NCBI GenBank assembly: GCA_907164885.2
Contig: OU015499.1
Location: 162,492,150 to 162,556,149, forward strand
Length of the DNA: 64,000 bases
Reading direction: 5' to 3'
Source of the DNA: Dolomedes plantarius
Taxonomy: Eukaryota > Arthropoda > Arachnida > Araneae > Dolomedidae
Shown one piece after another: positions 34,519-44,949 of this stretch. Under the pieces are notes generated by a model, which worked only from the letters and a program-made list of their open reading frames with translations, was not told the DNA's origin and made no database searches. The position numbers were made by a program, and so were the translations under genes. Each line of letters opens with the position of its first letter. The first letter of the stretch is position 1.

Positions 34519-36315
34519 TTGATAATCCTCTTCGAACCCATATATGAAAGACTTTCACCTGCACTGTATGTGGGAAGATATTCCAAAGAGAATCATTTAA
34601 TAAGACACCTCCGCACCCGCACAGGAGAGAAATCTTTCTCCTGCACTGCATGTGAGATGAGATTTTCTCAGAAGGGTAGTTTAAAAACACATCTGCGCAA
34701 CCACACAGGAGAGAAACATTTTGCTTGCACTGCATGTGAGATGAGATTTTCTCAGAAGGGTAATTTAACAGCACATCTTCGCACCCACACAGGAGAGAAA
34801 CCTTTCGCCTGCATTGCATGTGAGATGAGATTTTCTGAACAGGGTAATTTAAAAAGACATCTTCGCATCCACACAGGAGAGAAACCTTTCGCCTGCACTG
34901 CATGTGAGATGAGATTTTCTGAACAGGGTAGTTTAAAAACACATCTTCGCATCCACACAGGAGAGAAACCTTTCGCCTGCATTGCATGTGAGATGAGATT
35001 TTCTAAACAGGGTAGTTTAAAAACACATCTGCGCACCCACACAGGAGAGAAACCTTTCGCTTGCACTGCATGTGAGATGAGATTTTCTCATAAGGGTAGT
35101 TTAACAGCACATCTTCGCACCCACACACGAGAGAAACCTTTCTCCTGCACTGCATGTGAAATGACATTTTCTGTACAGTGTAAATTAAAAAGACATCTGC
35201 GCACCCACTCAGGAGAGAAACCTTTCGCCTGCACTGCATGTGAGATGAGATTTTCTGAACAGGATAATTTAAAAAGACATCTTCGCATCCACACAGGAGA
35301 GAAACCTTTCGCCTGCGTTGCATGTGAGATGAGATTTTCTGAACAGGGTAGTTTGAAAACACATCTGCGCACCCACACAGGAGAGAAACCTTTTGCTTGC
35401 ACTGCATGTGAGATGAGATTTTCTCATAAGTGTAGTTTAAAAAGGCATCTTCGCATCCACACAGGAGAGAAACCTTACGCCTGCATTGCATGTGAGATGA
35501 GATTTTCTAAACAGGGTAGTTTAAAAACTCATCTGCGCACCCACACAGGAGAGAAACCTTTCGCTTGCACTGCATGTGAGATGAGATTTTCTCATAAAGG
35601 TAGTTTAACAGCACATCTTCGCACCCACACAGGAGAGAAACCTTTCGCCTGCACTGTATGTGGGAAAACATTTTCCAAACAAGGTCATTTAAATAAACAT
35701 CTCCGCATCCACACAGGAGAGAAACCTTTTGTCTGCACTGCATGTGAGATGAGATTTTCTGAACAGGGTAGTTTAACAGCACATCTTCGCACCCACACAG
35801 TAGAGAAAGCTTTCGCCTGCACTGCATGTGGGAAAAGATTGTCTACGAAGTGTAATTTAACAGCACATCGTCGCACCCACACAGGAGAGAAACCTTTCGC
35901 CTGCACTGTATGTGGGAAAACATTTTCTCAGCAAGGTCATTTAACAGCACATCTTCACACCCACACAGGAGAGAAACCTTTCGCCTGCATTGCATGTGAG
36001 ATAAGATTTTCTGAACAGGGTAGTTTAAAAACACATCTGTGCACCCACACAGGAGAGATGAGATTTTCTCAGAAGAGTAGTTTAACAGCACATCTTCGCA
36101 CCCACACAGGAGAGAAACCTTTCGCCTGCACTGTATGTGGAAAAACATTTTCTCAACAGGGTCATTTAACAGCACATCTTCGCACCCACACAGGAGAGAA
36201 ACCTTTTGCCTGCACTGTATGTGGGAAAACATTTTCCCAACAAGGTAGTTTAGATACACATTTCCGCATCCACACAGGAGAGAAACCTTTTGCCTGCACT
36301 GCATGTGAGATGTGA
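34519..36315 (+). CDS. Poly-C2H2 zinc-finger protein, array B (probably a broken gene)
   Basis: Open frame with about 20 C2H2 fingers of 28 residues joined by TGEKPF linkers; the first ATG in frame is at 34657. Residues before YSKENHLIRH are out of the finger frame because a 2-bp deletion near 34575 (GGGAAGATA here, GGGAAAAGATA in A) broke the first finger. Helix residues include [40 protein letters not shown] and QQGSLDTH, several absent from A. One finger near 36045-36110 has lost its cysteine half by an in-frame deletion (THTGEMRFSQKSS). The frame stops at TGA 36313-36315 where A has AGA. No effector domain is visible. Nuclear DNA binding is the expected role if expressed. Confidence 0.85.
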   Translation: MIILFEPIYERLSPALYVGRYSKENHLIRHLRTRTGEKSFSCTACEMRFSQKGSLKTHLRNHTGEKHFACTACEMRFSQKGNLTAHLRTHTGEKPFACIACEMRFSEQGNLKRHLRIHTGEKPFACTACEMRFSEQGSLKTHLRIHTGEKPFACIACEMRFSKQGSLKTHLRTHTGEKPFACTACEMRFSHKGSLTAHLRTHTREKPFSCTACEMTFSVQCKLKRHLRTHSGEKPFACTACEMRFSEQDNLKRHLRIHTGEKPFACVACEMRFSEQGSLKTHLRTHTGEKPFACTACEMRFSHKCSLKRHLRIHTGEKPYACIACEMRFSKQGSLKTHLRTHTGEKPFACTACEMRFSHKGSLTAHLRTHTGEKPFACTVCGKTFSKQGHLNKHLRIHTGEKPFVCTACEMRFSEQGSLTAHLRTHTVEKAFACTACGKRLSTKCNLTAHRRTHTGEKPFACTVCGKTFSQQGHLTAHLHTHTGEKPFACIACEIRFSEQGSLKTHLCTHTGEMRFSQKSSLTAHLRTHTGEKPFACTVCGKTFSQQGHLTAHLRTHTGEKPFACTVCGKTFSQQGSLDTHFRIHTGEKPFACTACEM

Positions 36316-36730
36316 TTTTCTGTGCAGGGTAGTTTAAAAAGACATCTGCGCACCCACACAGGATAGAAACCTTTCGCCTGCACTGTATGTGGGAAAACAT
36401 TTTCTCGACAGCGTTATTTATATAAACATCTCCGCGTCCACACAGGAGTGAAACCTTTCTCATACACCGCATGTGAGAAAACATTTTCTCAGTAGGGTCA
36501 TTTAACAGCACATCTTTGCACCCACATATGAGAGAAACTTTTCTCCTGCACTGTATATAAGAAAAGATTTTCATCGCCGTTTAAATTGAAAACGCATCTC
36601 CTTATTCACGGAGTCATGTCCTTTGAGTATTTTTTAAAGAAAAGCCCTTTCATTTGCAAGCTATGAGACATATGCTTGTGGCTTGAGAATACAGGAAAAA
36701 CGCATCTCCGTACCCATTCAGGGATGTAAC
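36316..36730 (+). pseudogene. Decayed C2H2 fingers after array B
   Basis: The same frame continues as fingers ([37 protein letters not shown]) but with in-frame stops at about 36364 (TAG in GGATAG), 36493 (TAG) and 36528 (TGA). The frame remains aligned with the array, unlike A, where a frameshift intervenes. It extends to the LKTHLLIHG remnant near 36583-36615. Confidence 0.82.
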
Positions 36731-37380
36731 CAACTCTATCGTTTGAAAGAGTATTTTATGGCGCAAAGAAATATTTTGTCTCATCGTTGTGAAAATGGAA
36801 TTCAAACTCAGGTTTCATGGTCCGTACTTAGAGGAGATATCGCACATAATTATGTTTTGGAATTAAATTAGTGTTTTATGACAGTATTAAATTTTTTAAA
36901 TATATCAATGCGATATCGGTCATGACCTACGATACCTGAAGGATACTTGACCCACCAAAGGGATTGAAGTAAAAAAAACTGTCATTATACCTGTTTATAT
37001 TGCAGGAAAACGTGTCTTGAAATGTCACTTATACAATACTTTGGTTTTTGTTTTTGCCTAATATTTAATTATAATTTTTAAGATTTTACTGTTTTTCTCT
37101 GCATCTGTTGTGTTCTGTAAATGAGGAAATAAATGTTAATAATGGTATATAAATAAATATTTTATGGCTTCATATCGAGCATGGATTAATTTTTGCTTTT
37201 CTCTATCTTTTAATTATTTTAAATTAATTTTTTATTATTTTATTAGAAGGGTTATATACTCTTTTATATTAGATATTGTCTTAAATTTTTATGTATGAAA
37301 TAATATAATTTCAATTTTGAACTGAGCTCTTGAAAAATGTTTAAATTTTATAAATTTCACCAAGTGTCGTGTATCGAATA
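36731..37380. other. 3' flank of array B
   Basis: Counterpart of 8700-9330, AT-rich, with an AATAAA hexamer near 37126. No gene seen. Confidence 0.45.
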
Positions 37381-37932
37381 ATGGACTCTTTACTGGGTCT
37401 TGCAATGTATTTGGACACGACCTGGGAACATCTGCTAATGTCACGTTCGCTTAAGTGATAATGGACACTTCACCGAAGATTTATGTGTTGCAGTGTTCAG
37501 AAGTCGCAACCAGGAAGGGAAGGTGGGAAAAAAGGAGTCATTGTCAGTGGAACTCTGCCCTGAACGGGCAGAGATTCCCCTGGGACAACATAATAGGACA
37601 ATGTTTAGCTAAAGCGTTTACGGGGAAACTGATGTCATGTCTAACACAGAAAGGGATGCATTTTACGACTGTATTCCATCCCAACATCTTATCAGTCTTT
37701 CTTTTCGAAAAGTAAAGAAAACTTCCTGCCTTTTGAGGGTTTAAGAGGATTTTTTGGAAAAATGAAAGTAAAGCGAAGATTCTAAGCTGATTTTTAAATC
37801 CAGTGGATTGATTCTTTAAAGCTAAAATTTCTACATGGAAATAATACATTTTCTTTTGTTTTTGCAATATTGATACTTATAAACGGTTGATTCTTATAAC
37901 CACTGATCGCTATAAGCGGTGGCTGCTGTATA
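37381..37932 (-). repeat. Half Tigger/pogo-type element (unit B)
   Basis: Counterpart of 9331-9878; the terminal repeat near 37885-37930 is more decayed (CGCTATAAGCGGTGGCTGCT). The central frame matching 9500-9661 is kept, but no protein family is recognised. Confidence 0.45.
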
Positions 37933-37944
37933 TAAGAGAAGGTC

Positions 37945-38720
37945 TAAAAATGGGCTAGGTGTTGAAAGGGCTAGCCCATATTTAGACCATTTTTTTGCCA
38001 TATCGCACATCTTTTTATAATATTTTGGCTTTTTATTCTAAATCTAAAGTATTTTTTTAAATTATATATGTTTAAAAATGATCTTTCGGTGTTGATATTT
38101 TATTTTCTGTAATTATTTCAATTCGAGATTTGCGACCACTTGAGGTCGGAGGTCCTCAAAGGCATGTCTTGTGTCGGGCATACCCTACCGTCACGGGTTC
38201 ACTCGGTCCTAGTGCAAATCAGCACTAAACAAAACAAAGAAGCTGATTCTACATATACATACATATACATGGCTTACAGACCCCACGGTCTGTAAGTGAT
38301 GTATAAACCGTAAAAACAGAAAAAAGAAACCTAAGACTGGGCAAACCAGAATTGGTGCAAAGAGGGCTACCAAGAATCAGTCTTCCGAATCGGAGGAAGA
38401 ACTTAGTAAACCCAAGATTGATGATACTGACAGAGACATGGATTCTCCACCAGGAGATTAACCGGATGACGGCGATGCAGCCAGCATCTTTTGTAAAGGA
38501 CTTTTCAGCTGACACAAGAGGAGAAACGTGGGTGCAATGTTTTCGGTGTCAAATGTGGGCACACACAGAATGTGTGTGTGGAAGGGGGGGGGCAGAAAAG
38601 GTTGCATATGTGTGCGACTTCTACAAATAAAATTGTAAGAGTATTTTCCCGATTTTTGATTTATTTATTTTTTACATTTTTTTACACAAATGTTATAGGT
38701 AACCCATATTTAGACCACCA
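37945..38720 (+). mobile_element. Pogo-like element fragment (unit B)
   Basis: Short form of 9888-10998. GGTCTAAAAATGGGCTA and TAGCCCATATTTAGACC lie only ~11 bp apart (37948-37988), and CCCATATTTAGACCACC lies at about 38703-38719. The zinc-binding tail relic is between them. Confidence 0.45.
38352..38630 (+). pseudogene. Pogo-like transposase zinc-binding tail (unit B)
   Basis: GETWVQCFRCQMWAHTECVC and AEKVAYVCDF are readable. The first Cys pair is in another frame (a base change and indel near 38505-38515). The last CDF motif is better preserved than in A. Confidence 0.58.
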
Positions 38721-38789
38721 TTTCAAAATTACTAATTTTCCATCTTTTGCAATTAAATTTATAGTTAAATAAACAGAATGTTGTAACTT

Positions 38790-39235
38790 TTTACCATGTT
38801 TTTATTAACTTGCCTTCTTGTTTGTTTGTGTGTGTGTTTGTCCCTTACAAATCTTGCAATCGATTTTTAACTTTCCGACTAGCTAGACATTTGAAACTTT
38901 TAGAACAGCTCAGAACGCGATGACAATGCATTATTTTAATACTTTTAGCCATCTTTAAGCAGAATTAAATTAATTTTCAGTTGTTTTCAGTTAATTTTGT
39001 TTTGTAGACTGGTGCTGCCATCTATCCGCCGGAACGGGAACGAAAAGTTAAACGCGAGTTAACCTCCAATTAACTTTATTTTCTTTCAAGTTCATGAGAT
39101 AATTCATCCAAAAAATTTTAAAAAGTATTTATTAATACACAGAGTTGTCAAGTTTATAGGATTCAACAGAAAATTTGAAAACATGGTATATAAAAAGTTT
39201 TTTTTATCTTGTAATTCTTACCTGCCTATGTTGAT
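38790..39235 (+). repeat. Left inverted-repeat arm (unit B copy)
   Basis: Collinear copy of 11075-11510, including GGAACGGGAACGAAAAG. No opposed arm was found in unit B. Confidence 0.7.
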
Positions 39236-39336
39236 CCTTACATGTTTTTGGTTGTATTAACATCTTGAAAATAATGAACATATAGCTGGTCTGACCTCAA
39301 AATGAAACATGTAGCCCATAGTTTGACCTTCTCCTC

Positions 39337-39368
<32 letters not shown>

Positions 39369-39866
39369 GTAGAACCCGCTTAATACGAGCATGGATAATA
39401 CAAGATCACGGGTAAAACCCACAAATTGTTTTGAAATATTGGTTTCTAATGTGTAATAATAGAAAATTTCACGCTTTATCCGTGGACCTTCACGGATATT
39501 ACGAGAGCTGAAAGACTACATTTCGTCACTTTCAAAGCAATGAAATGTCCTTTTGACCGCTGGCAAGAGGCGGATCACTCGGGGGGGGGGGGGGGGAATG
39601 ACCCTTCACTCTAGGTGTTCACTTTATTGTACGTCCGGTATGTAGACATAGGAAAATAGCTTTTTTCCCAAGCGTTTGGACAGTAAGAGGAAGTACAAAA
39701 TAGATTACTTACATGACGGTTTGAAATCAGCTGAAAATTGTTCCTTTGTTTGAAATATCCCCTTTCTTTCCGAAATTCCAATAATAAGCGCAGTATACAA
39801 TTCCTGGATGTCGAAAGGGAAACTTCGTAGATAGAGTTCCTCGGATTTTATCAGATTTTTATCAAT

Positions 39867-41165
39867 ATGGCTGGCGTAAAAAGGAAAGCTCTGTCAATTT
39901 CTGAAAAAGTTCAGATTGTTCATAGTGTTGCAAAAAGGAAAAACTAACGCATCGCTGTGTAGCAGACTTAAATTGTCTTCTTCAACAATACAACATTATG
40001 GGAAAAAGAGAGCTAATTTTGTCTACTTTTTCTAACAATGTTACCAATTGCAAGAAGTTGAGAAAGTGTGATAAAAGTGACGTTGTTGAAGCTCTGTTGC
40101 GTTGGTTTCCAGAGAAACGGCAAAATGGATGTCTCAGCGATGGGTCTGTATTAACGTTGCAGGCATTAATATTTGCTGAACCCCTGGGATATGATGACTT
40201 CCAGTGCAACAAGTGCTGGATAACGAGTACTGGATAACAAGTGCTGGAATGTTTGGCCCACTTTTTTAAGTCCAAATGCAGGGAACAATACATTTTCAAC
40301 GCTGATTAAACTGCTCTATTCTACAAAATGTCTCCAGAGAAGACATTTAAGTTTAAAAGTGGATAGGTGTTGGAAAGGCTGAGGACAAATTAACAATTTT
40401 AGTAGCAGCAAAGGGGCGCTGTAGCCCAGTTGGCAAGAGCAGCGGGCCGGTGATCTGAACGTCCCCGGTTCGATGCTCGTCACTGCAAATCCACCGCCGT
40501 GTTCACTAATGATGGCCGGGGCACGTAAAATAGGACGTGTCTACAATGTCCTCCAAGTTCTCAAATTGACCTCTGGAGATGCGGGGTCAAGTGTTCCGGT
40601 CTCGTCACTTGACTCGGTTGAAAATGACGGGACCGGTCATTTAGCCAAGTCGGACTCCGACCCTTGTGGTGCTGATTCAAAACAGGAGCCGCACCTTCAT
40701 CGCCCATAGCCTTCGGGACTTGATGTGATGTTGCTGTCGGTCAAGGGGCATAAGCAACAACAACAGTAGCAGCAAACATGACAGGAACTGAGAAGAGAAA
40801 CTACTTGTCATATGGAAGACCAAAAACCCACGTTGCTTCAACAAGTGAAATATCCTTCAAACTTCGAGTTGTAAGTTTTGCCACCGAACACAAGAACTGT
40901 GATGTCACCAATGGACCAAGGTGTTTTACGGAGTTTTAAACGTTATTTCAGACGTTTTTTAACTCTGATGATCATAGAAAATATGGATAAGAAATTGGTC
41001 TAGAATATTTATGTATCAAGTGCGATAAGTTAATATGCAATGCATGGGATAACGTTTCAGTTTGTACAATAAATAATTGCTTTAATAAAGCTGGGCTCCA
41101 ATCAAAAGAAGAAGATGATGATGACAGTGAAGATGTCCACCTTCCATTACATCAATGGCTAAAAA
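39867..41165 (+). pseudogene. Tigger-like transposase pseudogene (unit B)
   Basis: Same N-terminus MAGVKRKALSISEKVQIVHS, then LLRWFPEKRQNG. The segment after it is more deleted and rearranged than in A (LECLAHFFKSKC in place of the normal approach to NADET). After the SINE the motif reads VMSPMDQGVLRSFKRYF: the catalytic Asp is kept here while A has Val. The middle catalytic segment is missing, as in A. Confidence 0.82.
40413..40764 (+). mobile_element. tRNA-derived SINE (family 1) inside Tigger, unit B
   Basis: Orthologous insertion to 13020-13369. Box A TAGCCCAGTTGG at 40422-40433, box B GGTTCGATGCT at 40467-40477. Flanked by AGTAGCAGCAAA at 40401-40412 and 40765-40776. Confidence 0.88.
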
Positions 41166-41385
41166 AAACAAAATCAAATACATTACAGCAGTACTTTTTT
41201 TAAAAATAAATAGGTGGGTATGCGGTGTTTTCTCAAATAAAGGTGCGTATTTTTAGTACCGTGTTTTCACACGTCACGTCACAGGGGAACAAATAATTCG
41301 CAATTAAAAAAAATACTTTCTTTTTGATATTAACAATTGATTCGTAAGTTTCTTAAAATTTCGGTTAAGTTAAGCCAAAATAATA

Positions 41386-41484
41386 CATTAAAAACAGGTG
41401 GGGATAAGCCGTATCTCCGCGTACCCCCAGAAAAAACTCTCTCTCTCTCTCTATCTCTCTCTCTATATTTATATACATATATAT
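41386..41484. repeat. Repeat fragment with CT-rich microsatellite
   Basis: AATACATTAAAAAC, GGTGGGGATAAGCCG and CGTACCCCCAGAAAA, followed by a CTCTCT/TATATA tract, recur at about 42810-42905. The Tc1 element lies between the two copies. Possibly Helitron-associated sequence. Confidence 0.6.
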
Positions 41485-42716
41485 ACACTGAAGTGCCACT
41501 GAATTAGGGATACCTACCTAGTAACGAGTTGGGCCTCCTCTGGCCTTGATAACGGCTGCCACACGACGAGGCATAGATTCAACAAGTTTCTGGAAACGTT
41601 CCACGGGAATGGCTTGCCAAATATTGCCTAAAGCTGTCCATAATTCAGTAAGGTTCTTTGGTGCTGTGTGATGGCCTTTCACGCCTTGTTCCAAAACATC
41701 CCAAAGATGCTCAATAGGATTTAAGTCTGGTCTTCTAGGTGGCCAATTCATGACAGAGAAGTCAGAGGAATGCTCATCCAACCAGCCAGTAGCCAACCGA
41801 GACTTGTGAGAGGTACAGTTGTCTTGCTGGAAAACTCCATTACCGTGCGGATAACAGAACAGCATAAACGGATGGAGGTGATCACCCAGCAACTCTACGT
41901 ACCGAATTGCATTGAGGGAGGTTGGCACACGCACCAAAGATCCCAAACTGTGCCACGAAAAAACACCCCAGACCATGATTGAGCCACCATGCCCTTGTAC
42001 AGTTCCAGCCAGGCATGCAGGATCCATGGCTTCATGAGCCTTACGCCATATTCTTAGCCTCCCGTCGGCGTTAAGTAGTCGGAATCGTTAGAAGAAGTCG
42101 GAATCGTAGTCGGAGTAGTAGTGCTACTCGTTTCCAGTCCTCTACACTCCAGTCTCTGTGCTCTCTTGCCCAGGCAAGACGTGCAGCCCGATGGCGAGTA
42201 TAGAGCAATGATACTCTCGTAGGTCGACGGATCCCGAAACCCATACGGCGAAGCGAGCGTTGCACAGTCCGTTTACTGACTGTACGACTGGCACCGTCAT
42301 TAAACTGGGTGGTAATTTGAGCTAATGTTTGGCTTCGCTGGCTACGTACAATACGCCTGAGCCGCCTCTCACCACGCACTGTCAAGGCTAATTGTCCTTT
42401 GCAGTTTGCCCGATCGGTAGTTTTTTTCCACCATAAATGTATTCTTGGTATACTCTTGACACTGTCGACCTTGAAAATCCTAGCTGTCTGACGATTTCGG
42501 AAATTGAATGGCCCATGCGTCGCGCACCTACGATTTGTCCGCGATGTAAGGCGTCTAATCAGGCAAACCCATACTGGCAATTCCAACAACTAATTCAGAA
42601 CAACCACAGTACTCGCTATATATGCAGTTACCACAGCGCCCTTACTTGCGCATACTTGATGCGCAACGCTACACAATTTGCGTAGGCTTTGCTATCCCTA
42701 ATTCAGTGGCACTTCA

Positions 42717-42720
<4 letters not shown>
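41485..42720 (-). mobile_element. Tc1/mariner-type transposon, 1.24 kb
   Basis: Inverted ends of at least 28 bp, beginning ACACTGAAGTGCCACTGAAT on both strands, enclose a minus-strand transposase. Flanks are TA/TG microsatellite, so the TA target duplication cannot be read cleanly. Length and layout fit Tc1 elements. It is absent from unit A, and its well-kept ends suggest relatively recent insertion. Confidence 0.92.
41518..42595 (-). pseudogene. Tc1 transposase, broken between DNA-binding and catalytic halves
   Basis: The upstream part (42071-42589) has the helix-turn-helix region (SQTLAQITTQFNDG, SKRTVQRSLRRMGF) up to SVEDWKRV. The downstream part (41518-42027) has MVWGVFSW, FQQDNCTSHKS (second catalytic Asp) and RPDLNPIEHLWD (catalytic Glu region), ending ARGGPTRY. 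Between them, 42075-42125 carries an expanded, partly repetitive run of GATTCCGACT-like words. It replaces the region where the first catalytic Asp should be and causes frame loss. It is therefore inactive, although the rest is intact. Confidence 0.9.
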
Positions 42721-42747
<27 letters not shown>

Positions 42748-42749
42748 CA

Positions 42750-42811
42750 CTAGTTGAATACCCGCACTTCGCTACGGAGTACATTCAAATTAAATACAAC
42801 GGTCAACGTTA
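42750..42811 (-). mobile_element. Helitron 3' end fragment
   Basis: On the minus strand a hairpin-like CCGTAGCGAAGTGCGGG is followed by TATTCAA and CTAG, then T. A hairpin about ten bases before a terminal CTRR, inserted before T, is the Helitron 3' signature. The inner side (ACATTCAAATTAAATACA) recurs at about 47050. No matching 5' end adjoins it. Confidence 0.65.
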
Positions 42812-42862
42812 ATACATTAAAAAAGGTGGGGATATGCCGTATCTCCGCGTACCCCCAGAAAA

Positions 42863-42993
<131 letters not shown>

Positions 42994-43165
42994 CAGTGGA
43001 ATCTCGATCGATCGTTTTCGGATCCATCGTTTTCCCGTATGTGTCGTTCATTTTATCCAGCCCTAACGATCATATTGCTTTGTTTAGTTTCCGCATCTAT
43101 CCTTTTCCCGCATTTATCGTTCATTTCAATCGGTCCCTTGAAAACGATAGATCGAGATTCCACTG
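42994..43165. mobile_element. 172-bp palindromic MITE in a TA tract
   Basis: The left end starts CAGTGGAATCTCGATCGATC; the right end is its reverse complement with one change over ~26 bp. TA dinucleotides flank both ends. The CAGTGGAA start and TA target suggest a Tigger/pogo-mobilised MITE. No coding capacity. Confidence 0.85.
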
Positions 43166-43193
43166 TATCTATATATATATATATATATATATA

Positions 43194-43493
43194 CTAGCTG
43201 AATACCCGTGCTTCGCTACGGGTTACATTTTAGGATAATTACAATGAAAAAGTAGGGAAATTGCTTTTTAGAGGATTTTGTTATAAACAATATATTTTGT
43301 TTCTTCATTGGGCGGAACTAATATTACCAGGCTCGTCTGCGAACTTATGCGTGAGCAAGCTACGTAAAATTGACCGTGCGAGAAATAATTTTCTCGTAAA
43401 TGTACGCCAGCATATTTTAAAGTTTGACCTTGGGACTTATTCATCGTCATGGCGAAGCATATTTTGAGAGGAAATTACAGTTTTATATATAGA
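43194..43493 (-). mobile_element. 300-bp Helitron with both termini
   Basis: Minus-strand 5' end TCTATATATAAAAC at 43493 is preceded by A. The 3' end has hairpin CCCGTAGCGAAGCACGGG, then TATTCAG and CTAG (43197-43194), followed by T. This fits insertion between A and T. It retains the end of the helicase gene. It is an internally deleted derivative of an autonomous element. Confidence 0.85.
43265..43453 (-). pseudogene. Helitron (Pif1-like) helicase C-terminal fragment
   Basis: FAMTMNKSQGQTLKYAGV and YFSHGQFYVACSRISS match the last two helicase motifs of Pif1-family Helitron helicases, which unwind DNA during rolling-circle transposition. The tail VYNKIL is also typical. It starts abruptly at the element's 5' edge, so only ~60 residues are left. 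Confidence 0.88.
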
Positions 43494-44560
43494 TTTGATT
43501 TAATATCCATAAAACATACTAATTTGAACTAAATTTTTAAAAATTTCCATCTCAATTAGTCTAGTGGTTAAATTTTATCTTTTACTGTATTTTAATATTT
43601 TCTTTGTCAATTAATTTGTTGTTATGCACGTGCACGACGCAAAATTAATTTAATGTATCACAAAAAGGAAAGGAAATCTCGTGATCAGCATTTAATAAAT
43701 TAAATTCAAAACTTTCCAAACGATTACTGTTTTGGAAGCTAATGTTCTGCTAATTTCCAGTAAAGGCTAAAATCATTTGAAAACCACACACCGTGTTCCA
43801 CTCACATGCAACACTATAAACTCCTAAAAGAATGCAAGAATAAAACGTATAAAAAATATAAATCTATTAATTTAAATAATTAAACACACACAAATGTATA
43901 AATTACACAAAAGTTTACTTAAATTCTTTAAAATGTCTACATCTCCTGTATAGAAATATTTTCGGGGCATTTATAGAACATGGTATATTTCACTTTTGAA
44001 AACACGCATTAAATGAGCATCATCTCAATGAGAAATTTCCGAAATGAGCATGGCAATGAAGATCGTGTGTTTACAAACAACAGCAGTAACCGAAATGCGT
44101 TAAAATATAAATTTTAAGAGTATTATGGTAGTGAGTTGTGTATATAAATAAAAACTTTCCAAATGATTACTGTTTTGGATGCTAATGTTCTGCTAATTTC
44201 CAGTAAAAGCTAAAATCATTTGAAAACCACACACCAGTGTTCCACTCACACGCAACACTATAAAACTGAATTACAGTACTCTACGTTTACATCGGCATTG
44301 AAAATTGTGGTTAGTAGAGGGCAATACGGGACAATCCACGCATTGTCTATAGACACTTGCTATCTTTGGCTATTATTTGATCCGTAATATCTGCCTCATA
44401 TGCCGTATGTTTCTAAACGCCATTCCCGAATGAAGAAATCGTGTAGAGGAGGCTTCTGCAACATGTGGACAGAGACAGTTGTTTTGTGACAACTGACTGA
44501 AGTGGTGTCATCTTTGGCTATTATTTCATCCGTAATATCTGCCTCATATGCCGTATGTTT
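43494..44560. repeat. Helitron-related non-coding DNA with internal duplications
   Basis: 43510-43740 resembles 47095-47290 and 18050-18140. A ~100-bp piece starting GATTACTGTTTTGGA occurs at 43722-43818 and 44163-44268. Another, CCGTAATATCTGCCTCATAT, occurs near 44380 and 44530. No gene. Confidence 0.6.
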
Positions 44561-44639
44561 CTAAACGCCATTCCCATATGAACCACAGCCTAATTCCTTT
44601 AAAATGGAACAAAATGAGTAACTCCAGTTAACCATGTAA

Positions 44640-44910
44640 TCCATTACTGCTACAGGGGCTTCAAAATGTGAGAATACAGAGTTTAAATCAGCCAAAACTG
44701 CAATTATGGTGTACATATGACACCTAACTTCTCCAAAAATCTTTGCCTTTGTAATGAGACTCATAAGTGATTTTTGTTTTTGATGAAACACTCTTGCTAA
44801 CAAATCATGACGATCCTGTGGTTTTTGTCCAACTATTCTTTGCTGTTGTTGTCTGATTTCTTTCAGTCTCGCTTCTCTTTCCGGGGTAAAGATTCGGAAA
44901 ATCATTCGGA
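44640..44910 (-). pseudogene. Helitron Rep (HUH-type) N-terminal fragment
   Basis: The minus-strand frame LKEIRQQQQRIVGQKPQDRH then DLLARVFHQKQKSLMSLITK, IFGEVRCHMYT resembles the Helitron_like_N region (RPDLVARVFxxK...IFG) just upstream of the HUH nuclease. The frame then becomes unrelated sequence. It lies ~1.2 kb upstream, on the same strand, of the helicase fragment, so both may come from one degraded autonomous element, though the 300-bp Helitron looks like a separate insertion. Confidence 0.72.
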
Positions 44911-44949
44911 AAAAGCTGAAAAGTAAACAATACCAAATCAATTTAAAAA

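Larger units (their letters stand above)
39367..41210 (+). mobile_element. Tigger-like DNA transposon (unit B), degraded
   Basis: Starts with the same terminal repeat, CAGTAGAACCCGCTTAATAC. It lacks the hAT MITE but carries the SINE. Relative to A it has lost ~400 bp corresponding to 13770-14170, so the C-terminus is truncated. Confidence 0.78.
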
